Shown here: piece by piece, positions 17,812 to 26,695 of the stretch
How positions within the stretch are numbered: position 1 is the first letter of the stretch
How the letters are laid out: each line of letters opens with the position of its first letter
Assembly (NCBI GenBank): GCA_039808885.1
Contig: JBDHTX010000004.1
Location: 62,001-126,000 of the forward strand
Source: Dongia_A sp039808885
GTDB taxonomy: Bacteria; Pseudomonadota; Alphaproteobacteria; Dongiales; Dongiaceae
Reading direction: 5' to 3'
DNA: 64,000 nucleotides
Made by a program: the position numbers and the translations under genes
Notes under the pieces: model-generated
Told to the model about the DNA's origin: nothing
Databases searched by the model: none
Seen by the model: only the letters and a program-made list of their open reading frames with translations

Positions 17812-18987
17812 CTATTGCACGCGGTACTTCACAAGGGCGCCTTCATTGAGGGTGATGCCGAGGCCCGGCGCGGTAGGCAGCGGGATCTGCCCGTTTACCA
17901 CCGGCAGCTCTACGCTGCAGAGATCCTTGCGCAGGCTGGAATCGGCCAGCTCGCGCGGCAGGAATTCAATATAGGTGCAGGTCGGCGACACCGCCGCCAG
18001 GTGCGCCGAGGCGGCAATGCCGATGGCCGATTTCCAGCAATGCGGCACCACGGCAAGCCCCTTGTCGCGCGCCGCCATGGCCACGCGGCGCGCCTCGGTC
18101 AGGCCGCCGACGCGGCCCACATCGGGCTGCACCACGTCCAGCGCGTCGCGATCCATCAGCTCGCGGAATTCGAAGCGGGAGTTGAGCCACTCGCCGGCCG
18201 CGACGCGCACCGGCGACGCCTGCACCAGCTTGGCATAGCCTTCGATGTCGTCGGAGGGCAGCGGCGTCTCGATGAAATAGATGTCCTGGTCGGCGAACAT
18301 GTCGATGGCGCGCAGCGCCTCTTTCCAGTCGGCCCAGGCATAGGCGACATCAACCATCAGCGTCATCTCCGGGCCCACCGCCTTGCGGCAGGCGGCGACG
18401 ATCTTGGCGCATTCGCGGTCGTCGGGGATCTGCAGCGAATTGTGCGAATAGGGCCCCTTGATGCAGATCTCGAGCTTGGCGGCACGGAAGCCGAGCTGCT
18501 TCGCCTTCACCGCGCGCTCCACCAGGATGCGGGTATAGGTCTCCAGGTCGTCGCCCTCGGGCAGCAGCGAGGCATAGGGCGTGATGCCGCCCGGATTGAT
18601 CGCGCCGCCCAGGAGCTGCCAGCACGGCTTGCCTTCCGCCTTGCCGCGCAAATCCCACAGCGCCATGTCGAGCGCGCCCATGGCGCAGATGCCGAGGCCG
18701 CGCCGGCCGGTCATGGCGGAGCCCGTATACATCTTCTCCCACAGGCCCTCGATGTCGCTCGGGTCCTTGCCCAGCAGCATCTCGGTCAGGCCGAGGCCCA
18801 TGATGTGGGTGCCCGGCGCCTCGATCATGGCGCGGGCGACCCAGGGGTTGGTGTCGGTCTCGCCGATCCCCACCAGGCCCTCGTCGGTGTGGATCTTCAC
18901 CACCATGTCGTCCTGCGCCGAGGAGCAGGCATCGGCCCGGTAGTCTGGCACCAGCAGGACGAAGCATTCGACTTTCGTGATCTTCAT
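17812..18987 (-). CDS. Enolase-superfamily sugar-acid dehydratase candidate, paralogue 2
   Basis: A 391-residue enolase-superfamily enzyme. Catalytic and metal positions are K-x-E in FRAAKLEICIKG, Asp in LMVDVAYAW, Glu in YFIETPL, Glu in AAGEWLN, Asp in QPDVGRVGG and His in VPHCWKS. It is clearly closest to the protein at 32410-33630, sharing SSAQD, GIGE-D-NPW, VGRVGG and VPHCWK. The ATG at 18987 overlaps the stop of the upstream ATPase gene (ATGA), with AAGGAAAG as ribosome site. It probably dehydrates a sugar acid to a 2-keto-3-deoxy acid; the exact substrate is unknown. Confidence 0.9.
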   Translation of the reverse strand: MKITKVECFVLLVPDYRADACSSAQDDMVVKIHTDEGLVGIGETDTNPWVARAMIEAPGTHIMGLGLTEMLLGKDPSDIEGLWEKMYTGSAMTGRRGLGICAMGALDMALWDLRGKAEGKPCWQLLGGAINPGGITPYASLLPEGDDLETYTRILVERAVKAKQLGFRAAKLEICIKGPYSHNSLQIPDDRECAKIVAACRKAVGPEMTLMVDVAYAWADWKEALRAIDMFADQDIYFIETPLPSDDIEGYAKLVQASPVRVAAGEWLNSRFEFRELMDRDALDVVQPDVGRVGGLTEARRVAMAARDKGLAVVPHCWKSAIGIAASAHLAAVSPTCTYIEFLPRELADSSLRKDLCSVELPVVNGQIPLPTAPGLGITLNEGALVKYRVQ

Positions 18988-21005
18988 GGGACGGGTCTTT
19001 CCTTGGGCGATGGCGGCCAATCCGCGCGCGCGTTCAATTGTTCGATGCTGAGGTGGCAACGCAGGCCGACACCTGCGCTTTCGCGCCAGGGCGGGCGTTC
19101 GTTTTCGCACACCGCGCCGATCTGCCAAGGGCAGCGGCCGGCATAGACGCAGCCCGTCCCGCCTCGCTTCGGCTCGCCGGCTTTCGCGGCGCCGGAATGG
19201 ATGTCGGGCGGCTGCAGCGGCACCGGCACGGCATGCAGCAGGCTGTGGGTGTAGGGATGGAAGGGCGCGGCGAAGACCTGGTCGCGCCGGCCGATCTGCA
19301 TCACCTCGCCGCCGTAGAGCACGCAGACATGGTCGGCCAGCATCCGCACCACCGCCAGATCGTGCGAGATGAACAGCATGGCGATGCCGTGCTCCGATTT
19401 GAGCTGCTGGAGCAATGTCAGGATGTTGGCCTGCACCGACACGTCGAGGGCGGACAGGATCTCGTCGCAGAGCAGCAATGCCGGCTTCGCCGCCAAGGCG
19501 CGGGCGATGGCAACGCGCTGGCGCTCGCCGCCGGAAAGCTGGTCGGGGAACCGCGCCTGATAGGACCCGTCGAGGCGCACGTCGCCCAGGGCGTCGACGA
19601 CCATCTCTTTCGCCTTGGCGCCTTCCATCTGGAAGAAGTGCACCAGGGGCCGCGCGATCGCCTCGCCGATCCGGGCGCGGGGATTGAGCGAGGCGTCGGG
19701 GTTCTGGAAGATGTACTGGATCAGGCGGCGCTGCAGGTCGCTGCGGTCGCGCACCGCAGCCGCCAGCACCTCGCCGCGGAGCCGGATGGCGCCGCCTTCC
19801 GGCGCCGCCAGTCCGCTGATGGCGCGCGCCAGGGTCGACTTGCCGCTGCCGGACTCGCCGACCAGGGCGAAGACCTCGCCTTCCTTGATCTCGAAGGACA
19901 CGTCGCTGACGGCGCGGAAGGCGCCTGGGCCGGAACCGTAGACCACGCTGACATGGTCGAGAGACAGGACCGGCGCCCCGGCAACAGCGAGGCCGCCCGC
20001 GTCGGCGCCGGACTCCGCCGGCAAGGGCGCGATCTCGCGCCAGCGCCAGCAGGCGATGGCGCGGGCATCGTCGATGCGCTCGAGCTCCTGCCGCTCGGCG
20101 GCGCAGCGTTCCCGCGCATGGTCGCAGCGCGGCGCGAAGGGGCAGCCCGGCGGCAGTTCGCGCCGCCGCAGCAGGCCGCGCAAGGGGCGCGTGCGCGCGA
20201 CGGCCTGGGCGTCGATCACCGGGATCGAGGCGATCAGGCCCTGGGTATAGGGATGGCGCGGATTGAGGAAGATCTCGGCGGTGGGCGCGATCTCGACCAT
20301 GCGGCCGGCATACATGACGCCGATGCGGTCGGCGATCTGCGACAGCAGCGCCAGATCGTGCGTGACATAGAGCATGGCGACGCCGATGCGCCGGCGCAGC
20401 GAGCTCAGCAGCGCGACGATCTGCTCCTGGGTCGTGACGTCGAGGCCGGTGGTCGGCTCATCCAGCACCAGCAGATCGGGATCGCAGGCCAGCGCCATGG
20501 CGATGCAGACGCGCTGCTGCTGGCCGCCGGACAGCTGGTGCGGGTAGCGATGCTGGAAGGCCGGATCGGCCGGCAGCCCGACCAGCGTGAGGATCTGGGC
20601 GATCACCGCGGCCGGGCCGTCGGCGCCTGGCGCCCGGCCATGTGCCAGCATGGTCTCGGCCAGCTGCCGGCCGATGCGGATGCCGGGATTGAGCGCGGTC
20701 GTGGGATTCTGCGGCACGAAGGCGATGCGGTCGCCGCGCAGCTGGTCGAGCTCCGCCCGCGCCATGCCGGTGAGGCTGGCGCCCTTGAAGCGGACCTCGC
20801 CCGCCTCCACCCGCAGCGTGGGATGGCGGAAGCCGAGCAGCTGCAGCGAGATGGTGGATTTGCCGCAGCCGGATTCACCGACCAGGCCGAACACCTCCCC
20901 GGGGGCGACGGAGAAGCTGACATCGTCCACCGCGCGCGCCCAGCCGCCGCCCTGGCGATAGGCGACGCTGAGATGGCTGACCTCGAGGAGCGTGCTGGCG
21001 GTCAT
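18984..21005 (-). CDS. Fused dipeptide/opine-type ABC ATPase (DppD-DppF in one chain)
   Basis: A 673-residue protein with two complete ATPase halves. The first has Walker A GESGCGKST, signature LSGGQQQRVCIAMAL and Walker B LLVLDEPTTGLD; the second has GESGSGKST, LSGGERQRVAIARAL and LLLCDEILSALD. Each half ends in the Cys-containing oligopeptide-type tail (CPFAPRCDHARERC and CVYAGRCPWQIGAVC). The Dpp/Opp family also transports oligosaccharides, opines and sugar acids in Rhizobiales, so the name does not fix the substrate. The start at 21005 overlaps the stop of the upstream permease, and the end overlaps paralogue 2 of the enolase group: all are translationally coupled. Confidence 0.93.
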   Translation of the reverse strand: MTASTLLEVSHLSVAYRQGGGWARAVDDVSFSVAPGEVFGLVGESGCGKSTISLQLLGFRHPTLRVEAGEVRFKGASLTGMARAELDQLRGDRIAFVPQNPTTALNPGIRIGRQLAETMLAHGRAPGADGPAAVIAQILTLVGLPADPAFQHRYPHQLSGGQQQRVCIAMALACDPDLLVLDEPTTGLDVTTQEQIVALLSSLRRRIGVAMLYVTHDLALLSQIADRIGVMYAGRMVEIAPTAEIFLNPRHPYTQGLIASIPVIDAQAVARTRPLRGLLRRRELPPGCPFAPRCDHARERCAAERQELERIDDARAIACWRWREIAPLPAESGADAGGLAVAGAPVLSLDHVSVVYGSGPGAFRAVSDVSFEIKEGEVFALVGESGSGKSTLARAISGLAAPEGGAIRLRGEVLAAAVRDRSDLQRRLIQYIFQNPDASLNPRARIGEAIARPLVHFFQMEGAKAKEMVVDALGDVRLDGSYQARFPDQLSGGERQRVAIARALAAKPALLLCDEILSALDVSVQANILTLLQQLKSEHGIAMLFISHDLAVVRMLADHVCVLYGGEVMQIGRRDQVFAAPFHPYTHSLLHAVPVPLQPPDIHSGAAKAGEPKRGGTGCVYAGRCPWQIGAVCENERPPWRESAGVGLRCHLSIEQLNARADWPPSPKERPVP

Positions 21006-21898
21006 TGGTTGCCCAGCCGCACGGTGCGCCCGAGGATGCGCGCCAGCCCCTCGGTGAACAGGTTGAGCCCGACGACCAGCGAGGCGAGCGCCAGGCCGGG
21101 GCCGAGCACGGTGATCGGCGTGATGATGATGAGGGCGCGGTTCTCGCTGATCATCAGGCCCCATTCCGGGGTCGGCGGGCGCAGGCCGAAGCCGAGGAAG
21201 CCGAGCGAGCCGACCAGCACCGGCGCATAGCCGGCGCGCAGCGCGAATTCCACCAGCAGGACGCCGGTGGCGTTGGGCAAAAGCTCGCGGCGCATCACCG
21301 ACCAGGCGCTCTCGCCGCGCAGCCGCGCGACGGTGACATAGTCGCGGGTCGCGATGTCCATAGCGGCGGCGCGGGCGATGCGGGCGACGCGCGGCGCATA
21401 GATCAACGCCACCACCAGCACGACCAGGACCGGGTTGCCCGAAAGTTCCGGCCCGGCGGAGGCGATGGCGATGAGGGCCAGGACCAGGAACGGGATGCTG
21501 ATCAGCGCCTCCAGGAACCGCTGCAGCAGGTTGTCGAACCAGCCGCCCAAATAGCCGGAGAGCAGGCCGAGCACGGCGCCGATGACGATGCCCAGCGCAG
21601 TCCCCGAGAGCGACAGCAGGATGACGATGTGCCCGCCATGCACGACCCGGCTGAACACGTCGCGCCCGAGCTGGTCGATGCCGAAGGGATGCGCCCAGCT
21701 CATGCCCGAGAGCGGGATCCCCGCCCCCATCTGCGAGAAGCCGTAGGGCGCCCAGAGCGGCCCGGTGAAGGCGACGATGAAATGCACCAGCAGGATGACC
21801 AGGCCGATGCGGAAGCTCTGCGGGGTCTGCCCCCACAGGGAAAGCAGGCCGGCGGAGCGCGGCGCGGGGGCCTGGATCGGGGTCTGGTCCACGCTCAT
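21002..21898 (-). CDS. Dipeptide/opine-type ABC permease, DppC-like
   Basis: A 298-residue membrane subunit. It starts with a cytoplasmic tail and the helix IGLVILLVHFIVAFTGPLWAPY, followed by HPFGIDQLGRDVFSRVVHGG, the well-conserved DppC/OppC block. The EAA loop ARLRGESAWSVMRRELLPNATG is near residue 195, and GFLGFGLRPPTPEWGLMISE follows. It starts 3 bases after the stop of its partner permease. Confidence 0.93.
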   Translation of the reverse strand: MSVDQTPIQAPAPRSAGLLSLWGQTPQSFRIGLVILLVHFIVAFTGPLWAPYGFSQMGAGIPLSGMSWAHPFGIDQLGRDVFSRVVHGGHIVILLSLSGTALGIVIGAVLGLLSGYLGGWFDNLLQRFLEALISIPFLVLALIAIASAGPELSGNPVLVVLVVALIYAPRVARIARAAAMDIATRDYVTVARLRGESAWSVMRRELLPNATGVLLVEFALRAGYAPVLVGSLGFLGFGLRPPTPEWGLMISENRALIIITPITVLGPGLALASLVVGLNLFTEGLARILGRTVRLGNQ

Positions 21899-21901
21899 GG
21901 C

Positions 21902-22852
21902 TCAGCCCGTCCGCAGGCGCGGGTTGAGCAGGATCGCGGCGACGTCGGCGATCAGATTGGCGCCGACATAGACAAGGGCCGCGATCATCACCGTCGCCTC
22001 GATCACCGGCAGGTCGCGCAGCTGCAGCGAATCCACCAGCAGGCTGCCGAAGCCGGGATAGGAGAACACCTTCTCCACCACCACCACGCCGCCGACCAGA
22101 TAGGCGAGGTTGAGCGCCGTCACGTTCAGCGTCGGCACCAGGGCGTTGGGCAGGGCATGGCGCAGCAGCACCCGTTTCGCGCTGAGGCCCTTCAGCTCCG
22201 CCATGCGGACATAGTCGGAATCCAGCACCTCGATCAGGTTGTCGCGCAGCATGCGCACGGCGTAGACCGCCATGACGATCGCCAGGGTCAGCGCCGGCAG
22301 CGTCATGGCGCGCAGGTAGTCCGTCGCGCTCGAGGAATGATCGACCAGGGAAATCGCCGGCAGGATCGGCACCAGCACCACGAAGGTGAAGAGCAGGATC
22401 GTCGCCAGCAGGAAGTCCGGCACCGAGAGCAGGACCAGGGTGAGGATCGAGAAGGCGTGATCGACCGGCCGGTCGCGCCGGATCGCCTGGAGCAGGGCCG
22501 GCAGCACGGTCAGCGGCAGGTAGAGCAGGAAGGCGTAGGCCGAGAGCAGCACCGTGTTGTAGATGCGCGGCGCCACGATCTCGCCCACCGGGCGGCTGGA
22601 GGCGAGCGACTGGCCGAGATCGCCGGTCAGCAGGCCGCCCAGCCAATGCAGGTAGCGCAGCGGCGCCGGATCATTGAGGCCGAGCTTCGCCCGCAGCAGC
22701 TCGAGCGCCTCGGGCGTCGCGTCGCGGCCGAGGATGCGCGTCGCCACGTCGCCCGGCAGGATCTCGAGCACGGCGAAAATGATCAGCGAGACGATCAGCA
22801 GCGTCAGCAGGGAGAGCAGGATGCGGCCGGCGACGAGCCTTACGATCTGCAA
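21902..22852 (-). CDS. Dipeptide/opine-type ABC permease, DppB-like
   Basis: A 316-residue membrane subunit if it begins at the TTG at 22852, giving LQIVRLVAGRILLSLLTLLI, the normal start of DppB-type permeases, with GGGGGA 6 bases upstream. An ATG at 22951 would run through the terminator hairpin in front of the gene and add an unlikely 33-residue Arg-rich leader. Family features are FAVLEILPGDVA, AELKGLSAKRVLLRHALPNALVP (EAA loop) and EKVFSYPGFGSLLVDSL. Confidence 0.9.
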   Translation of the reverse strand: MQIVRLVAGRILLSLLTLLIVSLIIFAVLEILPGDVATRILGRDATPEALELLRAKLGLNDPAPLRYLHWLGGLLTGDLGQSLASSRPVGEIVAPRIYNTVLLSAYAFLLYLPLTVLPALLQAIRRDRPVDHAFSILTLVLLSVPDFLLATILLFTFVVLVPILPAISLVDHSSSATDYLRAMTLPALTLAIVMAVYAVRMLRDNLIEVLDSDYVRMAELKGLSAKRVLLRHALPNALVPTLNVTALNLAYLVGGVVVVEKVFSYPGFGSLLVDSLQLRDLPVIEATVMIAALVYVGANLIADVAAILLNPRLRTG

Positions 22853-22910
22853 GTGCAATCCCCCAGCGCAACGGCGCCGGAACCGGGCGCCGAAATCACG
22901 AACCACCTGG

Positions 22911-22947
22911 TGAAAAAGCACGGGCGCCGGCGGAACCGCCGGCGCCC
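22911..22947 (-). terminator. Strong hairpin between binding-protein and permease genes
   Basis: On the minus strand a perfect 12-bp stem (22947-22936 with 22933-22922) with a two-base loop is followed by GTGCTTTTTC. It lies directly after the binding-protein stop, as at 14239-14270, and probably limits read-through into the permease and ATPase genes. Confidence 0.75.
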
Positions 22948-22961
22948 GCACCCGCGGAAGC

Positions 22962-24491
22962 CTACTTGCTGCAGCTCAGATCTTCAAAGTTCAAATTGAA
23001 GTTCTGCGCCCGCGGCGTGTAACCCTCGCACCCCTTGCGCAGGGCCAGCACCTGGTGGACGAACATCGGCAGGATCAAGCCGCCTTCCTTCGCCAGCAGC
23101 TCCCCGGTCTGCTGGAACAGCTTCAGGCGCTCCGCCGTATCAACGGTGGTATTGGCCTTCAGCAGCAGCGCGTCGTAGTCCGGCCGTTCCCAGTGGGTCT
23201 CCTTCCACTTGGCGTTCTGGGTATAGGCGACGGCCAGGCCCTCTCCCGGCGGCCGCATCGACCAGGCGGAGGTGACGATGGACTGCTTCAGCCAGACGTC
23301 GTCCCAGAAGCTCTCGGCCGGAGTGACGATGACGTTGATGTCGATGCCGGCCGGCTTGGCCATTTCGGCGTAGACCTGGGCCATGCGCACCATGCCGGGC
23401 ACGCCCTCGGCGGTGTAGAGGTCGAACTTCAGGCCGTCCTTGTAACCGGCCTCGGCCAGCAGCTTCTTCGCCAGCTCGTAGTCCTGCTTCGGCGCTTCCT
23501 TGGTGTAGGAAGCCGGATTGCCGATCGGCACCGGATTGTCGGCGCCGGGCTCACCGAAGCCGAGCAGCACGGTGTCGACCATCGCCTGGCGGTCGACCAC
23601 GGCCTTCAGCGCCTGGCGCACCTTGATGTCGTCGAAGGGCTTGGTGTCCACCCACATGGAGATGGTCATCGAGTTCGACGCCGCGGTCTCCAGCAGCTGC
23701 ACCGATGGGTCGTCCTTCAGCGCCGGGATGACCGAGGGATCGACGTTCAGCATCAGGTCGACCTCGCCGGACTTCATCGCCGAGACGGCGGCGACGGCTT
23801 CCTGCGCCACGGTGATCTTCAGGCACTCCGCCTTCGGCTTGCCGGCATCCCAGTAGTTCGGGTTCTTGCGCAGGATGCGCACCGGCGCGTTCGGCGTGAA
23901 CTCCTCCTGCATGAAGGGGCCCGTGCCGTCCTCGTGCAGGCGCAGGTCTTCCTGCTTGGCGCCGTCGGGAACGATGTTGGTGAACTTGTTGGTGATCAGC
24001 ACCGGCAGCTCGACCACCGGCTTCTTGGTGGTGAAGGTGACGGTATGCGCGTCCGGCGCCTTGATGCCGTCCGGATCGAGGAACTCGAGCACCGCGCGGG
24101 CGCCCGATCCGGTCTTCTCATCCAGCAGCCGTTTGAAGGTGTAGACCACGTCGGCGGAGGAGAAATCCTTGCCGCTGTGGAACTTCACGCCGTCGCGCAG
24201 CTTGAAGGTCCAGGTCAGGCCGTCCGAAGACACCGACCATTCGGTGGCGAGCTCCGGCAGCACGTTGAAATTGTCGTCGATGTCGACCAGGCGGTTATAG
24301 ACCGCGAAGGTGTGATAGGCATCGTCGCCGGAATGCATGTCGGCGGGATCCATCGACTGCTTCTCGCCGCTCCACTCGTAGCCCAGCACCTTCACGCATT
24401 CGTCGCCGGCGGCGGCCATCGCCGCTCCCGACAATCCCGCGAGCGCCAGCGCGCCGATCGCCGCGCCGGACATCAATCGAACGAGTCTCAT
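22962..24491 (-). CDS. ABC transporter substrate-binding protein, family 5
   Basis: A 509-residue periplasmic binding protein with a Sec signal (LVRLMSGAAIGALALAGLSG, cleavage near AMAAA). The mature part has the family 5 sequence of DppA/OppA: LPELATEWSVSSDGLTWTFKLRDGVKFHSG, DVVYTFKRLLD, GTGPFMQEEF and QALKAVVDRQAMVDTVLLG. Members bind peptides, nickel-opines or oligosaccharides. The ATG at 24491 has GGAG immediately upstream. It opens a six-gene operon ending at 16625, and the operator at 24553-24586 lies 62 bases upstream of the start. Confidence 0.93.
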   Translation of the reverse strand: MRLVRLMSGAAIGALALAGLSGAAMAAAGDECVKVLGYEWSGEKQSMDPADMHSGDDAYHTFAVYNRLVDIDDNFNVLPELATEWSVSSDGLTWTFKLRDGVKFHSGKDFSSADVVYTFKRLLDEKTGSGARAVLEFLDPDGIKAPDAHTVTFTTKKPVVELPVLITNKFTNIVPDGAKQEDLRLHEDGTGPFMQEEFTPNAPVRILRKNPNYWDAGKPKAECLKITVAQEAVAAVSAMKSGEVDLMLNVDPSVIPALKDDPSVQLLETAASNSMTISMWVDTKPFDDIKVRQALKAVVDRQAMVDTVLLGFGEPGADNPVPIGNPASYTKEAPKQDYELAKKLLAEAGYKDGLKFDLYTAEGVPGMVRMAQVYAEMAKPAGIDINVIVTPAESFWDDVWLKQSIVTSAWSMRPPGEGLAVAYTQNAKWKETHWERPDYDALLLKANTTVDTAERLKLFQQTGELLAKEGGLILPMFVHQVLALRKGCEGYTPRAQNFNLNFEDLSCSK

Positions 24492-24552
24492 GGTCTCCTC
24501 CCCGTTTTCGTTTTTCGCGCCGTCCACCCTTGAAACAGCGCGCCGCTTCAAT

Positions 24553-24586
24553 TCCGAAATACCGGACTGTTGTGCGTATTTATAGA
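24553..24586. promoter_or_regulatory. Tandem operator pair C (candidate IclR site)
   Basis: TCCGAAATACCGGA (24553-24566) is a clear copy of the shared dyad. The segment 20 bases on, TGCGTATTTATAGA (24573-24586), keeps only part of it. The site lies between divergent genes, the binding protein (24491) and the signal-less binding-like protein (24648). Confidence 0.6.
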
Positions 24587-24647
24587 ATGCTAGGTTAGCG
24601 AGAATCGTCTGCGAGTCAACGGGGCGAGTCAAAGGGGGAGCGGAGCG

Positions 24648-25790
24648 ATGCCGTCGATACGCCTGCGCGGAATGACCTGGGACCATCGCCGCGCGGTCGA
24701 TCCGCTGCGGGCGACGCAGGCGATGTTCGCGCAAGCGCATCCCGGCATCGAGATCGAATGGGCATCGCGTCCGCTGCACGGCTTCGAGTTCACGCCGGTA
24801 GCCGAACTGGCGAAGACCTACGACTTCATCATCCTCGACCATCCGTTCTGCGGCGACATCGCGGCGAGCAACTGCCTGCTGCCGGTCGACAGCATCGTCG
24901 GCGACGCCAGGGCCTTCGCCGGACCGTCGCTGCAAACCTATGTTTACGCGGGGAAAACCTGGGCGGTGCCGGTGGACGCGGCATGCCAGGTGGCGGTCTC
25001 GCGGCCCGACCTGATGGCCAGGTTGGATGCGGCGCCACCGACGGATTGGGCGCAGCTGCTTACGCTGGGCGGCCAGGCCGCGCGCCACGGCATGAAGCTC
25101 GCCATCGGATTGCGCGGCGTGCACAGCCTGATGACCTTCTTCACCCTGTGCGCCAATGCGGGGCGGCCCTGCGCGACGGAGGCGGAGCAGCCCTTCGCCG
25201 ATCCGGCCACCGCGCACGCGGCGCTTGAGCAGATGCGCGCCCTGCTATCGCTTTGCCCGCGCGAGGCGCTCGACTGGAACAGCATCGACCTGCACGACGT
25301 CATGGCGGCGCGCGACGACCTGGTGTTCTGCCCGGCGGTCTATTGCTACGCCACCTATGCCGAGGCGGACCAGCGCCGGCCGCTGCGCTTCCATGACTTC
25401 CCCGGACCGCATGGGCCCGGCGGTTCCACCATCGGCGGCACCGGGCTCGGCATCTCGGCGCATTGCGCCCATCCGGAGGCGGCAATGGCCTATGCCCGTT
25501 TCGCCGCCGCGGTGGAGACGCAGCGCGCCTTCGCCCGGCATCACGGCCAGCCGGCGCGGATCGAGACCTGGCGGGATCCGGCGATCGACGCGCGGTTCGG
25601 CGGCTGCTACAGCGCCACCCTGCGCACCATCGAAGGATGCTGGATCCGGCCGCGCTTTGCCGGCTATCTCGGCTTCCAGGCCAAGGCCGGCCCGCTCATC
25701 GAGCGGCATCTGCGCGGCGAGATCGCGGAACGCGACCTGCTCGACCGGCTGCAGGCGGCATTCGCCGCCGCCGGAAAGGCGGCTCAGTGA
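24648..25790 (+). CDS. Solute-binding-like protein without signal peptide
   Basis: A 380-residue protein that reads like a family 1 sugar-binding protein: DPLRATQAMFAQAHPGIEIEWASRPLHGF, YDFIILDHPFCGD, YVYAGKTWAVPVDAACQVAVSRPDLM and GGTGLGISAHCAHPEAAMAYARF. The first residues (MPSIRLRGMTWDHRR) are polar with no hydrophobic segment, and no alternative start upstream encodes one. It contains 11 cysteines, unusual for a periplasmic protein. I infer a cytoplasmic ligand-binding role, perhaps as sensor or chaperone of the imported compound. It is divergent from the family 5 importer, shares operator C, and its end overlaps the iclR gene by 7 bases. An unrecognised exported form cannot be excluded. 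Confidence 0.75.
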   Translation: MPSIRLRGMTWDHRRAVDPLRATQAMFAQAHPGIEIEWASRPLHGFEFTPVAELAKTYDFIILDHPFCGDIAASNCLLPVDSIVGDARAFAGPSLQTYVYAGKTWAVPVDAACQVAVSRPDLMARLDAAPPTDWAQLLTLGGQAARHGMKLAIGLRGVHSLMTFFTLCANAGRPCATEAEQPFADPATAHAALEQMRALLSLCPREALDWNSIDLHDVMAARDDLVFCPAVYCYATYAEADQRRPLRFHDFPGPHGPGGSTIGGTGLGISAHCAHPEAAMAYARFAAAVETQRAFARHHGQPARIETWRDPAIDARFGGCYSATLRTIEGCWIRPRFAGYLGFQAKAGPLIERHLRGEIAERDLLDRLQAAFAAAGKAAQ

Positions 25791-26617
25791 GCGCCGAGCC
25801 GGCCCGAGAGCCGCGCCGCGGCGTCGCGCACCTTGGCGATCAGATCGTCGCGGTTCTGCTTGCCCAGGCGATGCTCGGGGGCGACGATGCTGATCGCGGC
25901 GACGCAGCGGCCGCTGCCGTCGATGACCGGCGCCGCGACGCAGCCGGCATGCTCGTTGGTCTCGTTGAGCTCGGTGGCGTAGCCCTGCTTGCGGAACTTA
26001 CGGATCTGCTGGATCAGCTTCGGCACATCCGTGGTCGAGCGGCCGGTCGGCGACTGCCGCACCGAGCGCTTCAGGAGCGCGCTCAAGGCCGCGTCGTCCA
26101 TGTCGGAGACCAGCAGGCGGCCGGCGGCGGCCCAGTTGACCGGCACGCGCGAGCCGACCCGGCTGATGATGCGGATCGAGCGCGAGCCCTCCTCCTTCAG
26201 CAGCACCAGCATCATGTCGTTCTCGAGGACCGAGAGCTGCACCGTCTCGCCGGTGGTGTCGCGCAATTCCTCGACGATCTGGCTGCCGTCGCGCAGCAGG
26301 TCGACCTGGCTGCGATAGGCCATGCCGAGTTCGAACAGCTTGCGCCCCAGAAACAGCCCGGCGCCGCGGCCCGAAGGCTCCAGGTAGCCGGCCTCGGAGA
26401 GCGTGCGCACCAGCTCATAGGCGGTCGATTTGGGAATCTGCAGCGCGGTCACGATGGCGCCGACCGTCGCCGGCTCGCCCTGCTGCAGCAGGAATTCGAG
26501 GATCTCCATCGCGCGGCGGACGGAGCGGGAACCGCCCTGCTCCTCCTCCGCCGCGGGAGCGGCCGGTTGCGCGGATTGGGCGGCGGCGCGGGCGGCCGCC
26601 TTGCTGAGTTGCGTCAT
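25784..26617 (-). CDS. IclR family transcriptional regulator, likely regulator of the whole locus
   Basis: A 277-residue protein starting at the ATG at 26617 (an earlier in-frame ATG at 26671 would lie beyond the operator). After a low-complexity Ala/Gln/Glu-rich head, the winged helix-turn-helix runs through SVRRAMEILEFLLQQGEPATVGAIVTALQIPKSTAYELVRTLSEAGYL, and the effector-binding IclR domain contains TGETVQLSVLENDMMLVL, GYATELNETNEHAGCVAAPV and CVAAISIVAP. IclR regulators bind as dimers or tetramers to short dyads. The paired dyads at 26627-26660 begin 10 bases before its start codon, implying self-control. It is the only regulator inside the sugar-acid locus. Confidence 0.92.
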   Translation of the reverse strand: MTQLSKAAARAAAQSAQPAAPAAEEEQGGSRSVRRAMEILEFLLQQGEPATVGAIVTALQIPKSTAYELVRTLSEAGYLEPSGRGAGLFLGRKLFELGMAYRSQVDLLRDGSQIVEELRDTTGETVQLSVLENDMMLVLLKEEGSRSIRIISRVGSRVPVNWAAAGRLLVSDMDDAALSALLKRSVRQSPTGRSTTDVPKLIQQIRKFRKQGYATELNETNEHAGCVAAPVIDGSGRCVAAISIVAPEHRLGKQNRDDLIAKVRDAAARLSGRLGAH

Positions 26618-26626
26618 GGCTGATAT

Positions 26627-26660
26627 TCCAACATCCTGGACTAGTATCCAATATTCCAGA
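26627..26660. promoter_or_regulatory. Tandem operator pair A (candidate IclR autoregulatory site)
   Basis: TCCAACATCCTGGA (26627-26640) and TCCAATATTCCAGA (26647-26660) are two good dyads 20 bases apart between the divergent iclR and enolase-superfamily genes. Their position just before the iclR start codon is typical for autorepression. Confidence 0.7.
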
Positions 26661-26695
26661 CGAATGCGCAAATCGGCGCTGAAGGGGGGCGGGAA

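Noticed and set aside
18984..22646. A 1220-residue open frame as a giant transporter fusion
   Set aside because: The first half is an Arg/Pro-rich shadow of the two permease genes; the real ATPase starts at the ATG at 21005, overlapping the permease stop.
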